64,000 nucleotides of DNA from Halorussus gelatinilyticus (GTDB lineage Archaea; Halobacteriota; Halobacteria; Halobacteriales; Haladaptataceae), in contig NZ_CP096658.1 in assembly GCF_023238445.1 (NCBI RefSeq), forward strand, positions 2,976,001 through 3,040,000. Direction: 5' to 3'. Every line of letters starts with the position of its first letter. The stretch's first letter is position 1. Position numbers and translations under genes: made by a program. Below, piece by piece: positions 9,390 to 19,154 of the stretch. Below the pieces are notes generated by a model. That model worked only from the letters and a program-made list of their open reading frames with translations. It did not search any database and was not told the DNA's origin.

Positions 9390-10322
9390 ATGACGTGGCT
9401 GGCGTCGCTCGAAGCGCGTACCCCGCCGATGGCCGCCCTCGCGGTCTCTATCGTCGCGGTCAGTACCAGCGCTATCCTCATCCGGTTCAGCGACGCGCCC
9501 AGCATCGTCAAGGCGCTCTACCGGGTCGTGTTCACCACGCTTCTTCTCGCCCCGTTCGCGGTCTCGCGGTACCGCGAGGACCTCCGCCAGCTTTCGAGCC
9601 GGGACGCACTGGTCGCGGTCGTGACCGGCGTCGCGCTCGCGGCCCACTTCGCCACGTGGTTCGAGAGTCTGGAGTGGACCAGCGTCGCCGCGAGCGTCAC
9701 GCTCGTCCAGTCCCAACCGCTGTTCGTCGCGGTCGGCGCGGCCGTCCTCTTGGACGAGACCATCAACCGCCGGATGGTCGGGGGCATCCTCGTCGCCGTC
9801 GTCGGCGTCGCCGTCATGTCGCTCGGCGGCCTGCTCTCGGGGGCCGCGACGGCGGGCGCGCGACCGCTCTACGGCGACGGTCTCGCGCTCGTCGGCGCGG
9901 TCATGGCCGCGGGCTACGTGCTGGCCGGGCGGTCGCTCCGCCAGCGAGTCGCCTTGGTGCCCTACGTCACCGTGGTCTACTCGGTCTGTGCGGTCGTCCT
10001 GTTCGTCGTCGCGCTGGTCGAGGTCGGCGGCGACGGGACCTCGACGGTCGCGGCCCTGACGGCGTACCCGCCCGAGGAGTGGCTCCTCTTCGTCGGCATG
10101 GCCGTCGGGCCGGGAGTCTTCGGTCACACGGTCATCAACTGGGCGTTGAAGTACGTCGAGTCGAGCGTCGTCAGCGTCACGCTATTGGGCGAACCGGTCG
10201 GTTCGACGCTCCTCGCGCTCGTCCTCCTCGGCGAGGTCCCCGACGCGTTCACGGTGGCCGGCGGAGCGGTCGTCCTCGCGGGCATCTACGTCACCGCGAC
10301 CGGCCGACCGAGCGACGCGTAG
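9390..10322 (+). CDS. EamA/DMT-family transporter
   Basis: A 310-residue ten-helix transporter of the drug/metabolite superfamily with two EamA repeats. It starts MTWLASLEARTPPMAALAVS at 9390. The C-terminal repeat has the conserved YVESSVVSVTLLGEPVGSTL. It is related to but clearly distinct from the divergent neighbour, so this is not a recent duplication. The short shared intergenic space probably holds both promoters. Substrate unknown. Confidence 0.88.
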   Translation: MTWLASLEARTPPMAALAVSIVAVSTSAILIRFSDAPSIVKALYRVVFTTLLLAPFAVSRYREDLRQLSSRDALVAVVTGVALAAHFATWFESLEWTSVAASVTLVQSQPLFVAVGAAVLLDETINRRMVGGILVAVVGVAVMSLGGLLSGAATAGARPLYGDGLALVGAVMAAGYVLAGRSLRQRVALVPYVTVVYSVCAVVLFVVALVEVGGDGTSTVAALTAYPPEEWLLFVGMAVGPGVFGHTVINWALKYVESSVVSVTLLGEPVGSTLLALVLLGEVPDAFTVAGGAVVLAGIYVTATGRPSDA

Positions 10323-10712
10323 GCGCTGTTTGTGGCGACGGCGGCGAAGTGGGGGATCGGACGAGACCGATTTCAGGCCGAACCAAGCGAACGTTCGCGC
10401 CGGAGTAGACACTCCTTTCTCGGTTTTCAGGCGCTCTCTGTGGGGTCTACAGCTGAAGGATAACAAAGGGTCACCGTAGCGGAAGCTTTGGCGTAACGAT
10501 GCTCTGACGCACGAATCGGCGATTAAGATGGTCAGAACGCACGGAAAACCCGAAATTAACCCCCAGAAACGCAGACGAATGCCCGACGCACACCCCCACC
10601 ACAGACGCCACGGAACACCGCCGACGCGGCGGTATTCCCACGCTAGCACAGGTACGCCGACCGATACGGCGCGGAACGAACACTCCCCGGACACCCCCGG
10701 AGGTGACGCCTC
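10323..10712. other. Gap upstream of the first PKD surface protein
   Basis: 390 bases with no convincing gene. The AT-richer part at about 10440-10560 may hold the promoter for the surface protein. The open frames seen here are basic and low in complexity and do not look coding. Confidence 0.5.
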
Positions 10713-13700
10713 GTGACCGAGCGCGCACGGAGCGTCCTGCTCACGCTCCTGCTCGTCGTCTCGTCGGTCTCGGCGGGCGTCGGTTCGGTCGCGGCGACGC
10801 CGACCGGCGACGCGACCACGTTCCACGTCACGCAGGGCCAGAACTGTTACGAGATCTCCCCCATCACGACCAGCGACGACACGGTAGAGGAGTTCTACGA
10901 CTACCGGTCCGGTTCCGAGACGAAGTACGCGTCCTACGGTGAAAACTCGAAAGCCATCCAAGACAATCAGGTCAGTCACCTCTTCGTCTACAAGGGCTCG
11001 AAGGGGCTGAGCCTCGTGATGCTCCACGACGAACTCAACTCGTCGAAGGCCGGCGCAATCTCGTTCGACATCTCGGGACTGCCCGCCGACCGCACGTGGG
11101 CCGTCGAGGACGACGACTACCCGAACCAGGACGACAACTTCGACCACAGCGGGACGAGTTCGTCCATCGACTGGATGTGGGACGACGGCCGAACCGACGG
11201 TGCCGCGGTCCGCGGTCTCGGCGGGAGCTTCGACGCCATCACCATCGAGTCGGCCTTCGGCGAGAACTCGTGGGCGTACCAGAAGCGCGACCCCAAGTGG
11301 GAGCAGGCGACCGATAACGTCGATTGGAAGCTCCGGTCCGGCGACGGGACCGAGTACGACCTCACCAAGGGCCAGAGCCTGACCATCGAGAAGGGCGGTT
11401 GCCCCGACGAGACCGCGCCGAACGCGGCGCTCTCGGCGACTCCTCAGACCGCCCAGACCGGCGAGTCGGTCTCCTTCGACGCCGGCGAATCGTCGGACGG
11501 CCAGACCTCCATCGCGGAGTACCGCTGGGACTTCGACGGCGACGGCCAGATCGACCGGAACACCACGTCGGCGACGACCTCGTACGCGTACGACGCCGCC
11601 GACACCTACGACGCCTCGGTGACGGTCGTAGACGAGGGCGGGAACACCGCCAGCGCGAACGAGACCGTCACGGTCGAGAGCGGTAATTCGAGCGGTCCGA
11701 CGGTGACGCTCGACGCGCCCGGGACGGTCAACGTCAGCGAACAGTTCACCGTCTCGGCGGACGCGCCCAACGCGAGCAACGTCAGCAGCTACGAGTGGAC
11801 CTTCGACAGTACGACGAAGAACGGCACGGAGGTCTCGCACAGCTACGACAAGGCGGGCACCTACGACGTGACGGTGAACGTGACCTACGACAACGGCACT
11901 AGCGTCGAGGAGTCCGCCACGGTCGAGGTGGTCGCCCAGAGCGACGGGTCGCCCACCGCGGCCTTCTCGTTCTCCTCGCAGACGGTCGCCAACAACGAAG
12001 CGGTCGAACTCGACGCGAGTAACTCCTCGGACGACGAGGGCATCGTCAGCTTCGACTGGCAGTTCGGCGACGGCGAGAGCGCGAGCGGCGAGACGGTCAA
12101 CCACACCTACGACAGCACCGGCGAGTACAACGTCACGCTCACCGTGACGGACACCGACGGTAACACCGACACCGCGAACGGCACCGTCACGGTGACGGAA
12201 CCGAAGACCATCGAGTACGTCAACGCGACGGCGGTGCGCATCCACGGCGACTACGAGACGGTGTTCGTGGACGCGACGTTCTTCGGCACCAGCGGCGTCG
12301 GCACCTCGAACTACGACCTCGGCCCGGTGAACGGAACGACGGTCGTCCACGCGCAGGACGAAGGCAAGTGGGGGCCGGTCATCTCCTCGGTCAGCGTCCA
12401 CGAGGAGGGCATCGACACCCCGGCGAACGCCAGCAAGAAGAACCCCGACTTCGAGGCGCAACTCGACGCGGTCCGACCCGAGCGCCCGAGCACCTTCGTC
12501 CAGAACGCGACGAAGGTGGACAACGGAACGTACAATATCACGTTCGGCTACGTGAACCCGAACGACCACGCGATGCTCGGCGGCAGTAAGCTCGTCAGCG
12601 CGAACGGCTCCGAGGAGTCCACGAAGACGTTCGAGCCCGGCCGTCACACGTTCACCGTCGAGTGGACCCCGGAGAACAACGACAGTAACCTCGTTTGGGA
12701 GACCGACTTCTCGACGTTCGGTCTCGGCGCGTCCACGACGACGAGTCCGACGCCCGAGCAGATCGAGTCCGGCGACATGCCGCCGGTCGCCTCGCTGGCG
12801 GCCGCCCCGACGACGGTCGAAGTGGACGAGACGGTCGCGTTCACCGCGGGCCAGTCCCGCGACGACGAGAACGTGACCGCGTACAAGTGGGACTTCGACG
12901 GCGACGGTACGGTAGACCGGACGACCGAGAAGTCCAACGTCACCCACCAGTACTCGGCCGCGGGAAGCTATCACGCGACCGTGACGGTCGTGGACACCAG
13001 CGGCCAGACCGACTCGACTCAGTCCACGGTGACCGTCGAGAAGGCCTCGACCGAACCGCCGAAGGACACCGGGCCCAACGCGGCGCTCGCGGTCGACGAC
13101 ACGTTCGCCTTCGGCTCCATCGGCAAGCTCGTCGCCAGCGGTTCGACCGGCGACGGCGACCTGACCTATCAGTGGGACATCGTCGGCGACGACGGCTACG
13201 AACACGACACCGGCAAGCAGTCGTACGTCGGTATCGAGACGTGGAACGTCTACGACGAGGAAGGCACCTACGAGGTCAGCGTCACCGTGACGGAGGCGGA
13301 CGGCGACACCGACACGGCGACGAAGACGGTCGAAGTCGTGGACCTGCAGGGTCCGACCGCGAAACTCGTCGCGCCCGACAACGTCACGGTCGGCGAGCAG
13401 TTCAACGTGACCGCGAAGGGCGCCGGCGACCCGAGCGGTCTCGACTACATCAACTGGAAGTTCGACGGCGAGAACCGCACGAAGGGCAAGGTTGCGACCC
13501 ACACCTTCCACGAGACCGGCAACAAGACGGTCACGCTCCTCATGCGGGACCTCGAAGGGCACAACACCCGGATGCAGACGACCGTCAACGTCCTGCCGGC
13601 GGACGACGACTCGAAGAACGGCGACGACGGCGACTCCAAGAAGGGAGTCAAGGACGGGAACAACGGCGGCTCGAACGGCGGCTACGTCCCGCCCGCCAAC

Positions 13701-14558
13701 CCCGGCGGAAACGGCGGGAACTCGAACGACGACAGCGACGCGAAGAACACCGACGACTCGAAGGTCACCGCGCCGCTGACGGACGCGGACGGTAACGTCG
13801 GGTCGGTCACCGTCCACGCGAGCAGTTCGGACGCCGACCCGACCGTGAAGGTCAGCGACACGGTTCCCGCGAACGTCACCGCGCCGACCGTCCAGAAGGA
13901 CGGCTTCGCGGCGCTCTCGTACCTGAACGTCAGCGGTGCCGACCGGACGACGTTCACCGTCTCGAAGGACCGACTGAACGAATCCGGCGCGGCCCCCGGA
14001 GCGGTCGAACTGTTCCGCTACGAGAACGGCTCGTGGAGCGCGGTCGAGACGAGTCGCCTCAACGAGACCGACGACGCCTACCGATTCGGTGCGAACGTCT
14101 CGAACGGCACGTTCGCGGTCGGCATCGGCAAGGCCGTCACGAGCGTCACCGACCTCTCGGTCGGGAGCGCGTCGGTCAAACCCGGAACCTCCGTGACCGT
14201 CACCGCGACGGTCCGGAACACCGGCCACGCCGCGGGCGAGCAGAAAGTCGAACTGACGGTCGGCGGCGAAGTCGTCGCCACCAAGACCGTCTCGGTCGCC
14301 GCGGGCGACGCGACCGACGTGACCTTCACGCACACGCTCGGCGAGAGCGGCGTCTACGAGGTCGCGGTCGGCAGTCAGAACGCGGAAATCGTCGTGGAAG
14401 GCGTCGATACCACGACGACCGACGACGAATCGAGCGGTATGCAGACCTCGACCGCGACGACGACCGACGACAACTCCTCCGGCGTCCCCGGATTCGGCGT
14501 CGGCGTCACGCTGGTCGCGCTAGTGGCCGCCGCGCTGGTCGCGCTCCGCCGACAGTAA
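10713..14558 (+). CDS. PKD-repeat cell-surface protein with PGF-CTERM anchor
   Basis: A 1281-residue secreted protein with a GTG start. It has a signal peptide (residues 1-29) and an N-terminal domain with paired cysteines (QNCYEISP and GGCPDETAP). Three PKD repeats (about 238-495) carry the YRWDFDGDGQID-type signature. A distinct domain follows (about 496-690), then three more PKD-like repeats (about 695-975), a Gly/Asn/Asp-rich linker and a CARDB-like domain. The Thr-rich stalk ends in VPGFGVGVTLVALVAAALVALRRQ-like PGF-CTERM, cut and lipidated by archaeosortase A in relatives. Many N-x-S/T sites suggest glycosylation. Likely role: S-layer-associated adhesion or stalk protein. Confidence 0.88.
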   Translation: MTERARSVLLTLLLVVSSVSAGVGSVAATPTGDATTFHVTQGQNCYEISPITTSDDTVEEFYDYRSGSETKYASYGENSKAIQDNQVSHLFVYKGSKGLSLVMLHDELNSSKAGAISFDISGLPADRTWAVEDDDYPNQDDNFDHSGTSSSIDWMWDDGRTDGAAVRGLGGSFDAITIESAFGENSWAYQKRDPKWEQATDNVDWKLRSGDGTEYDLTKGQSLTIEKGGCPDETAPNAALSATPQTAQTGESVSFDAGESSDGQTSIAEYRWDFDGDGQIDRNTTSATTSYAYDAADTYDASVTVVDEGGNTASANETVTVESGNSSGPTVTLDAPGTVNVSEQFTVSADAPNASNVSSYEWTFDSTTKNGTEVSHSYDKAGTYDVTVNVTYDNGTSVEESATVEVVAQSDGSPTAAFSFSSQTVANNEAVELDASNSSDDEGIVSFDWQFGDGESASGETVNHTYDSTGEYNVTLTVTDTDGNTDTANGTVTVTEPKTIEYVNATAVRIHGDYETVFVDATFFGTSGVGTSNYDLGPVNGTTVVHAQDEGKWGPVISSVSVHEEGIDTPANASKKNPDFEAQLDAVRPERPSTFVQNATKVDNGTYNITFGYVNPNDHAMLGGSKLVSANGSEESTKTFEPGRHTFTVEWTPENNDSNLVWETDFSTFGLGASTTTSPTPEQIESGDMPPVASLAAAPTTVEVDETVAFTAGQSRDDENVTAYKWDFDGDGTVDRTTEKSNVTHQYSAAGSYHATVTVVDTSGQTDSTQSTVTVEKASTEPPKDTGPNAALAVDDTFAFGSIGKLVASGSTGDGDLTYQWDIVGDDGYEHDTGKQSYVGIETWNVYDEEGTYEVSVTVTEADGDTDTATKTVEVVDLQGPTAKLVAPDNVTVGEQFNVTAKGAGDPSGLDYINWKFDGENRTKGKVATHTFHETGNKTVTLLMRDLEGHNTRMQTTVNVLPADDDSKNGDDGDSKKGVKDGNNGGSNGGYVPPANPGGNGGNSNDDSDAKNTDDSKVTAPLTDADGNVGSVTVHASSSDADPTVKVSDTVPANVTAPTVQKDGFAALSYLNVSGADRTTFTVSKDRLNESGAAPGAVELFRYENGSWSAVETSRLNETDDAYRFGANVSNGTFAVGIGKAVTSVTDLSVGSASVKPGTSVTVTATVRNTGHAAGEQKVELTVGGEVVATKTVSVAAGDATDVTFTHTLGESGVYEVAVGSQNAEIVVEGVDTTTTDDESSGMQTSTATTTDDNSSGVPGFGVGVTLVALVAAALVALRRQ

Positions 14559-14628
14559 CGCCGCCGCGCGACGCGGTCTTTCGCTTCGATTGTCCTTTTT
14601 TGGCGTCCCGGTTCTCGGCGAGCGACCG

Positions 14629-15081
14629 CTATCGACTCGACAGCGACCGCTTCATGCAGGTCGCCGAGTCGGGACAGAGGTCGGTGAACTCGGTGGTCTG
14701 GCGAATCGTCTCGGGCGCGGCGGCGCGCTCGATTTCGTCGTAACCCCGGTCGGCGAAGAACTCGGCCGCGGTCGTCGCGAGCAGGTAGAGCGTTTCGACT
14801 CCCGAATCGCGGGCGTCGCGCTCCAGCGCGTCGCAGAGCGCCGTCCCGAGTCCGTCGCCGCGGGCCGAGCGCTCGACGACGACCGACCGGAGGAGACCGT
14901 CGGACCCGTATCGCTCGACGCCGCCGACGCCGACCGCCTCGTCGCCGTCGTAAGCGACGTAGAAGCAGTCGGGGTTCGACCGCACGTCAGACGCGGGGAG
15001 GTCGTTTCGCTCCAACAGGGTCTCGACGTACGACAGCGCGTCCTCGTCTGCGGGCCGGAGCGTGACCGTCGAGTCGTTCAT
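14629..15081 (-). CDS. GNAT acetyltransferase, ArsN2-like
   Basis: A 150-residue GNAT-fold N-acetyltransferase. The acetyl-CoA loop is RGDGLGTALCDALE (about residues 84-97), preceded by the strand GLLRSVVVE. The pattern LLERNDLPASDV near the N-terminus and FFADRGYDEI followed by TTEFTDLCPDSATCMKR at the end match the ArsN2 group (arsenic-resistance-associated acetyltransferases). No arsenic genes lie nearby, so the substrate is uncertain. Confidence 0.82.
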   Translation of the reverse strand: MNDSTVTLRPADEDALSYVETLLERNDLPASDVRSNPDCFYVAYDGDEAVGVGGVERYGSDGLLRSVVVERSARGDGLGTALCDALERDARDSGVETLYLLATTAAEFFADRGYDEIERAAAPETIRQTTEFTDLCPDSATCMKRSLSSR

Positions 15082-15164
15082 ACGCCCCGTACCGACTCGC
15101 GCGTCTTACGTTTTCCTCCGCGAGCGACCCGACGCTTTTCACCCGTCGCTCCGTCGCGTCGGGT

Positions 15165-15656
15165 ATGAGCAAAGTCAACGAGGCAGACCTCGACTGGACG
15201 ACGCTCGAACGGGGCGAGACGAAACTCCGGCGCAAGCAGTTGGGCGAGGCCGCCGACGGCGAGCGGTTGGGCGCGAGCCTGTACGAACTCCCGCCGGGCA
15301 AGCGGTCGTGGCCCTACCACTACCACACCGGCAACGAGGAGGCGCTGTACGTCCTCGACGGGGCGGGGTCGCTCCGACTCGGCGGCGAGACGGTGGCGCT
15401 GGAGGCGGGCGACTACGTCGCGCTTCCCGCGGACGAGTCGGGCGCGCACCGCGTGGTCAACGACTCCGACGAGCCGCTGCGCTATCTGGCCGTCTCCACG
15501 ATGAACGACCCCGACGTGACCGTCTACCCCGACACGGGGAAGGTGGGCGTCTTCGCCGGGTCGCCGCCCGGCGGCCGCGACGAGCGGACCGTCCACGGCT
15601 ACTACGAGCGCGACGCCGACGTGGACTACTGGCGGGGCGAGGAGGACGAAACGTAG
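15165..15656 (+). CDS. Cupin-domain protein
   Basis: A 163-residue single-cupin protein. Motif 1 is PYHYHTGNEEALYVLDG (metal ligands His, His, Glu) at about residues 47-63, and motif 2 is the ESGAHRVVN-type stretch near 104. The later DDPDVTVYPDTGKVGVFAG resembles haloarchaeal and bacterial cupins placed among sugar-epimerase-like or unknown proteins. Catalytic role unknown. Divergent from the GNAT gene. Confidence 0.85.
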   Translation: MSKVNEADLDWTTLERGETKLRRKQLGEAADGERLGASLYELPPGKRSWPYHYHTGNEEALYVLDGAGSLRLGGETVALEAGDYVALPADESGAHRVVNDSDEPLRYLAVSTMNDPDVTVYPDTGKVGVFAGSPPGGRDERTVHGYYERDADVDYWRGEEDET

Positions 15657-15821
15657 GCCGCCTGACTGGAGTCCACCCTCGTTCTAAGCCGCGACTGACC
15701 GCGATTAAGCCCGAGCGACGAGTCTCGTCCGGGTCGGGCTAGTTCGGGGAAGCCGACGTATAACAAAGGCCGTCTCGGGGAAATCTCCGGGCAAGCGACC
15801 GCCCGCTCGCGGATTTCCCTC

Positions 15822-18800
15822 ATGACTCGGACACGCACGCGTCTCGCTATCGTCGGTATCGTCTTCCTCGTGGTCGGCGCGGCGATTCCGCTGTCGCCCG
15901 TCAGCGACACCGCCGCGGCCGCGGAGCACTCGTTCGTCGTGGAGCAGAACGGCCGGTGCTACGAGGTCTCGCCGCTCTCGAACGGCGAGGACGTGCGCTC
16001 GTTCTACGACTATCGGAACGTCGAGAACGACGACGGCGCGCAGAGGTACACCTATAGCTCGTACATGCCCGACCACCTCACGCGGGCCGACACCAGCCGA
16101 CTCTTCCTCTACGACGGTCCGAACGGAGTGAGCCTCGTGATAATCCACAACGAGGTCGGCGGCGACCGGGGCGACGGGAGCGCCGCGACGTTCCGGTTCG
16201 GCGGCCTGCCGAGCGGCGGGGACTGGGTGGTCGAGGACGACGACTACAGCGACCAAGACGACCGCTTCGCCCGGAATCGCATCGACTGGTCGTGGTACGG
16301 CGACCGGACCGACGGGGCGGTCTTCCGGGGACTCGACCGCGACGGCACCGCGGTCACCATCGACCCCGCCTTCGACGAGCGGGCCGCGCTCTACGACTCG
16401 CCGGTGGACCGCTCGGGCGACACCGCGGCGTGGCAGTTCCTGTCCGGGAGCGTCGGCGACCCGAGTGCGGTGAGCCTCGACATGGACGACCGACTCACGA
16501 TTCGGACCGGGACCTGCGAACCGGACGAGACCGCGCCGAACGCCCGACTCGACGTCGAGTCGGGCACGGTCGGCGCTCCCGTCACCTTCGACGCCAGCGC
16601 GTCCGCGGACGGCGAGACCGGCGTCGCGGAGTACCGCTGGGACTTCGACGGCGACGGCGAGGTGGACCGGACCACCGAGGACGCGACGGTCGCCCACGAG
16701 TTCGGCGAAGCGGGCACCTACGAGGCCAACGTGACGGTCGTGGACGAGGTCGGGAACGCCGACCGCGCGCAGGCGACGGTCGAAATCGGGACCGACGACC
16801 CGCCCGAGGCCGCTTTCCGGGTCGCCTCGCCCGAGACGCCGGTCGAAGGCCGGCAGGTCGTCCTCACCGCGGGCAACTCGACCGACGACACCGGCATCGA
16901 GAGCTACCGCTGGACGCTCGGCAACGACACCACGGCGACCGGTGAGCGCGTGGCCTACACCCCCGAAGAGAACGGCACGGTCCCCGTCTCGCTCGAAGTC
17001 GTGGACGAGACCGGGCAGAACGCGACCGCGACTCGGCAACTCGACATCGCGGCGGCCGACGAGACCTCGCCGGAGGTCGCGGTCGCGGCGAACCTGACCG
17101 CCGTCGAGGCGGGCGCGCCCGTCCGGTTCGACGCCAACGCCTCGGACGACCGCGGAATCGCGGCCTACGAGTGGGCCTTCGGCGACGGAACCGCGGCGAC
17201 GGACTCCGGCGGGACGGCGACCCATCGCTACGACGAGGCCGGGACCTACGAGGCGACCGTCACCGTCACCGACGCCGCGGACAACGCGGCCACCGCGAAC
17301 GTGACCGTCGAGGTGTTCCCCGAGGACGAGACGCCCCCGAACGCCGCGCTCGCTGCCGGGAGTAATCGAACGAAGACGGGGACGAACGTCACCTTCGACG
17401 CGAACGCGTCCGCGGACGGCGAGACGAGCGTCACGACCTACCGCTGGGACTTCGACGGCGACGGCGAGGTGGACCGGACCACCGAGGACGCGACGGTCCG
17501 CCACGCCTACGGGTCGGCGGGCAACTACACCGCGACCGTCACCGCAATCGACCGCGGCGGCAACGCCGACGACGCCACGGCCCGCGTCGAAGTCGAACGC
17601 GACGAGCGAGCCAAACGCGACGAAGACGGCGGTAGTTCGGGCGTTGGCGATGGCGGCGGCAGTGACTCGGGCAATGGCGGCGGAGGCGCGAGCGGAGGTG
17701 GCGGAGGCGGCGCGGCGAACCGCGGCCCGCCGCCGATTCTGACGGAGACCGAGACCCGCGGCCCGAACGCCGGACTCGTGGACGTGCGCAACGGTCGGGC
17801 CGAGGAGACGATTCGGGCCGCCCTGCCCGCGACCGCGGCGGCGAACGCCACCGGCGTCGCGTTCCGCGAGCTAGCCGTGAACCTCTCGCGCGACGAGACC
17901 CACCTCGTCGTGGAGACCGCCCGGACCCCCGACGACTCCACCGCGGTCCCGCCGGCGGACGTGACGCTGGCGTCGCTGTCGGTCGGCGCGAAGTACGTCG
18001 AACCGAGGCAGGTCGGGAGCGTGCGCTACGCCGTCGCAATCGACCGGTCCCGCCTCGACGAGGCGGGCCTCGCGCCCGCGGACCTGACCGCGTACCGGCG
18101 CGCGGGCGACGGGTGGAAGCGGGTCAACGCGACGGTCGAGTCGCGGGGCGAGACCGTCCGCCTGAACGTCGAGACCGACGGCTTCGCGCCGGTTGCAGTC
18201 GGCGCGGAGCGCGCGGTGACGGTCGCCGACGCCGACCTCGCGGCCAGCGCGGTCGCCGCGGACGAACCGGTCGCGCTGAACGCGACGCTCCGAAACGAGG
18301 GCGACTCGGCCGCGACGCTCGCCGCGAATCTCACCGCCGACGGCGAGGTCGTGGCGACGAAGACGGTCACGGTGCCCGCGAACGCGACTGTGGAGGTCAC
18401 GCTCGACGCCGAGCTCGCGCCGGGCACGCACGCGGTCGGTCTCGCCGGCGACCGCCTCGGGCCTGTGAGCGCGCGAGTCGGCAACGTGACCGTGGCCGAA
18501 CCGACCGCCGAGGTGGTCGTCGCCGACGTGTCGGTCAACGAGTCGAGTATCACCGCGGGCCAGCACGTCGCCGTCACCGCGACGGTGGAGAACCGCGGGT
18601 CGGCGTCCGGCGAGCGCACCCTCTCGCTCTCGCTGTTCGGCGAGGAGGTCGCCGCGAAGCAGGTGAACCTCTCGGCGGGCGAGCGCGCCGAGGTGACGTT
18701 CGTCCGGCGAATCGACGCGGCGGGCAACTACACCGCCGAGGTGGGCAACGCGACGGCCGCGGTCTCGGTCGCGGAGAAGCGCGACGGGGGCGAGTCGCCG

Positions 18801-18890
18801 AGTCCCGACGTGCCGATTCCGGGCTTCGGCGTCGGGGTCTCGGTCGCGGCGTTGGTGGCGGCGCTACTCGCCCTGCGCAAGCGAAACTGA
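15822..18890 (+). CDS. PKD-repeat cell-surface protein with PGF-CTERM anchor (paralogue)
   Basis: A 1022-residue secreted paralogue of the protein at 10713-14558. It shares the N-terminal cysteine domain (NGRCYEVSPLSNGED, WVVEDDDYSDQDDRF) and PKD repeats containing WDFDGDGEVDRTTEDATV, which occurs twice nearly unchanged. A Gly/Ser-rich linker (about 600-640) leads to two CARDB-like domains and the PGF-CTERM end (IPGFGVGVSVAALVAALLAL plus a basic tail). The start encodes an Arg-rich signal peptide. Likely anchored by archaeosortase A outside the cell and glycosylated. The two genes are separated only by the GNAT and cupin genes. Confidence 0.88.
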   Translation: MTRTRTRLAIVGIVFLVVGAAIPLSPVSDTAAAAEHSFVVEQNGRCYEVSPLSNGEDVRSFYDYRNVENDDGAQRYTYSSYMPDHLTRADTSRLFLYDGPNGVSLVIIHNEVGGDRGDGSAATFRFGGLPSGGDWVVEDDDYSDQDDRFARNRIDWSWYGDRTDGAVFRGLDRDGTAVTIDPAFDERAALYDSPVDRSGDTAAWQFLSGSVGDPSAVSLDMDDRLTIRTGTCEPDETAPNARLDVESGTVGAPVTFDASASADGETGVAEYRWDFDGDGEVDRTTEDATVAHEFGEAGTYEANVTVVDEVGNADRAQATVEIGTDDPPEAAFRVASPETPVEGRQVVLTAGNSTDDTGIESYRWTLGNDTTATGERVAYTPEENGTVPVSLEVVDETGQNATATRQLDIAAADETSPEVAVAANLTAVEAGAPVRFDANASDDRGIAAYEWAFGDGTAATDSGGTATHRYDEAGTYEATVTVTDAADNAATANVTVEVFPEDETPPNAALAAGSNRTKTGTNVTFDANASADGETSVTTYRWDFDGDGEVDRTTEDATVRHAYGSAGNYTATVTAIDRGGNADDATARVEVERDERAKRDEDGGSSGVGDGGGSDSGNGGGGASGGGGGGAANRGPPPILTETETRGPNAGLVDVRNGRAEETIRAALPATAAANATGVAFRELAVNLSRDETHLVVETARTPDDSTAVPPADVTLASLSVGAKYVEPRQVGSVRYAVAIDRSRLDEAGLAPADLTAYRRAGDGWKRVNATVESRGETVRLNVETDGFAPVAVGAERAVTVADADLAASAVAADEPVALNATLRNEGDSAATLAANLTADGEVVATKTVTVPANATVEVTLDAELAPGTHAVGLAGDRLGPVSARVGNVTVAEPTAEVVVADVSVNESSITAGQHVAVTATVENRGSASGERTLSLSLFGEEVAAKQVNLSAGERAEVTFVRRIDAAGNYTAEVGNATAAVSVAEKRDGGESPSPDVPIPGFGVGVSVAALVAALLALRKRN

Positions 18891-18927
18891 GATCGAACCG
18901 ACCGATTCGGTAACGCTCGATGAATCC

Positions 18928-18980
18928 CCCTCGCGGCGCGTGCTGGCGCGACCCCGTGTCGCGCCATCGTCACGCGAGGG
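18928..18980. terminator. Nested inverted repeats between convergent genes
   Basis: CCCTCGCG (18928-18935) pairs with CGCGAGGG (18973-18980). Inside it TGGCGCGAC (18944-18952) pairs with GTCGCGCCA (18958-18966) around a 5-base loop. The structure lies 38 bases after the surface-protein stop and between convergent genes. It could act as a two-way terminator or mRNA-end hairpin, or be a dispersed REP-like element. No clear T-run follows on the plus strand. Confidence 0.5.
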
Positions 18981-19154
18981 ATGAGAACCGCAGGCCGCAG
19001 GCCGAGGACCGCAATCGGGTGGGGAGGACGTGGCCCGCGGTCGCGGTGGGGGTGACTCCTTTTCGTCGGCAGTAGCTCGCTTCTCACTGATTTTCCAGTT
19101 TCGGCAGAGAAATCCCTCGGCCTCGGCGGCGACCACCGGTTTCCAAAACGTACT

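Noticed and set aside
10182-14333. Very long minus-strand open frame of 1383 codons opposite the first PKD surface protein
   Set aside because: Arg/Val-rich translation with no domains; it is the antisense shadow of a GC-rich acidic gene. The plus strand has the signal peptide, PKD repeats and PGF-CTERM end.
15705-17504. Long minus-strand frame opposite the second PKD protein
   Set aside because: Same explanation: low-complexity Arg/Val/Gly translation on the opposite strand of a real gene.
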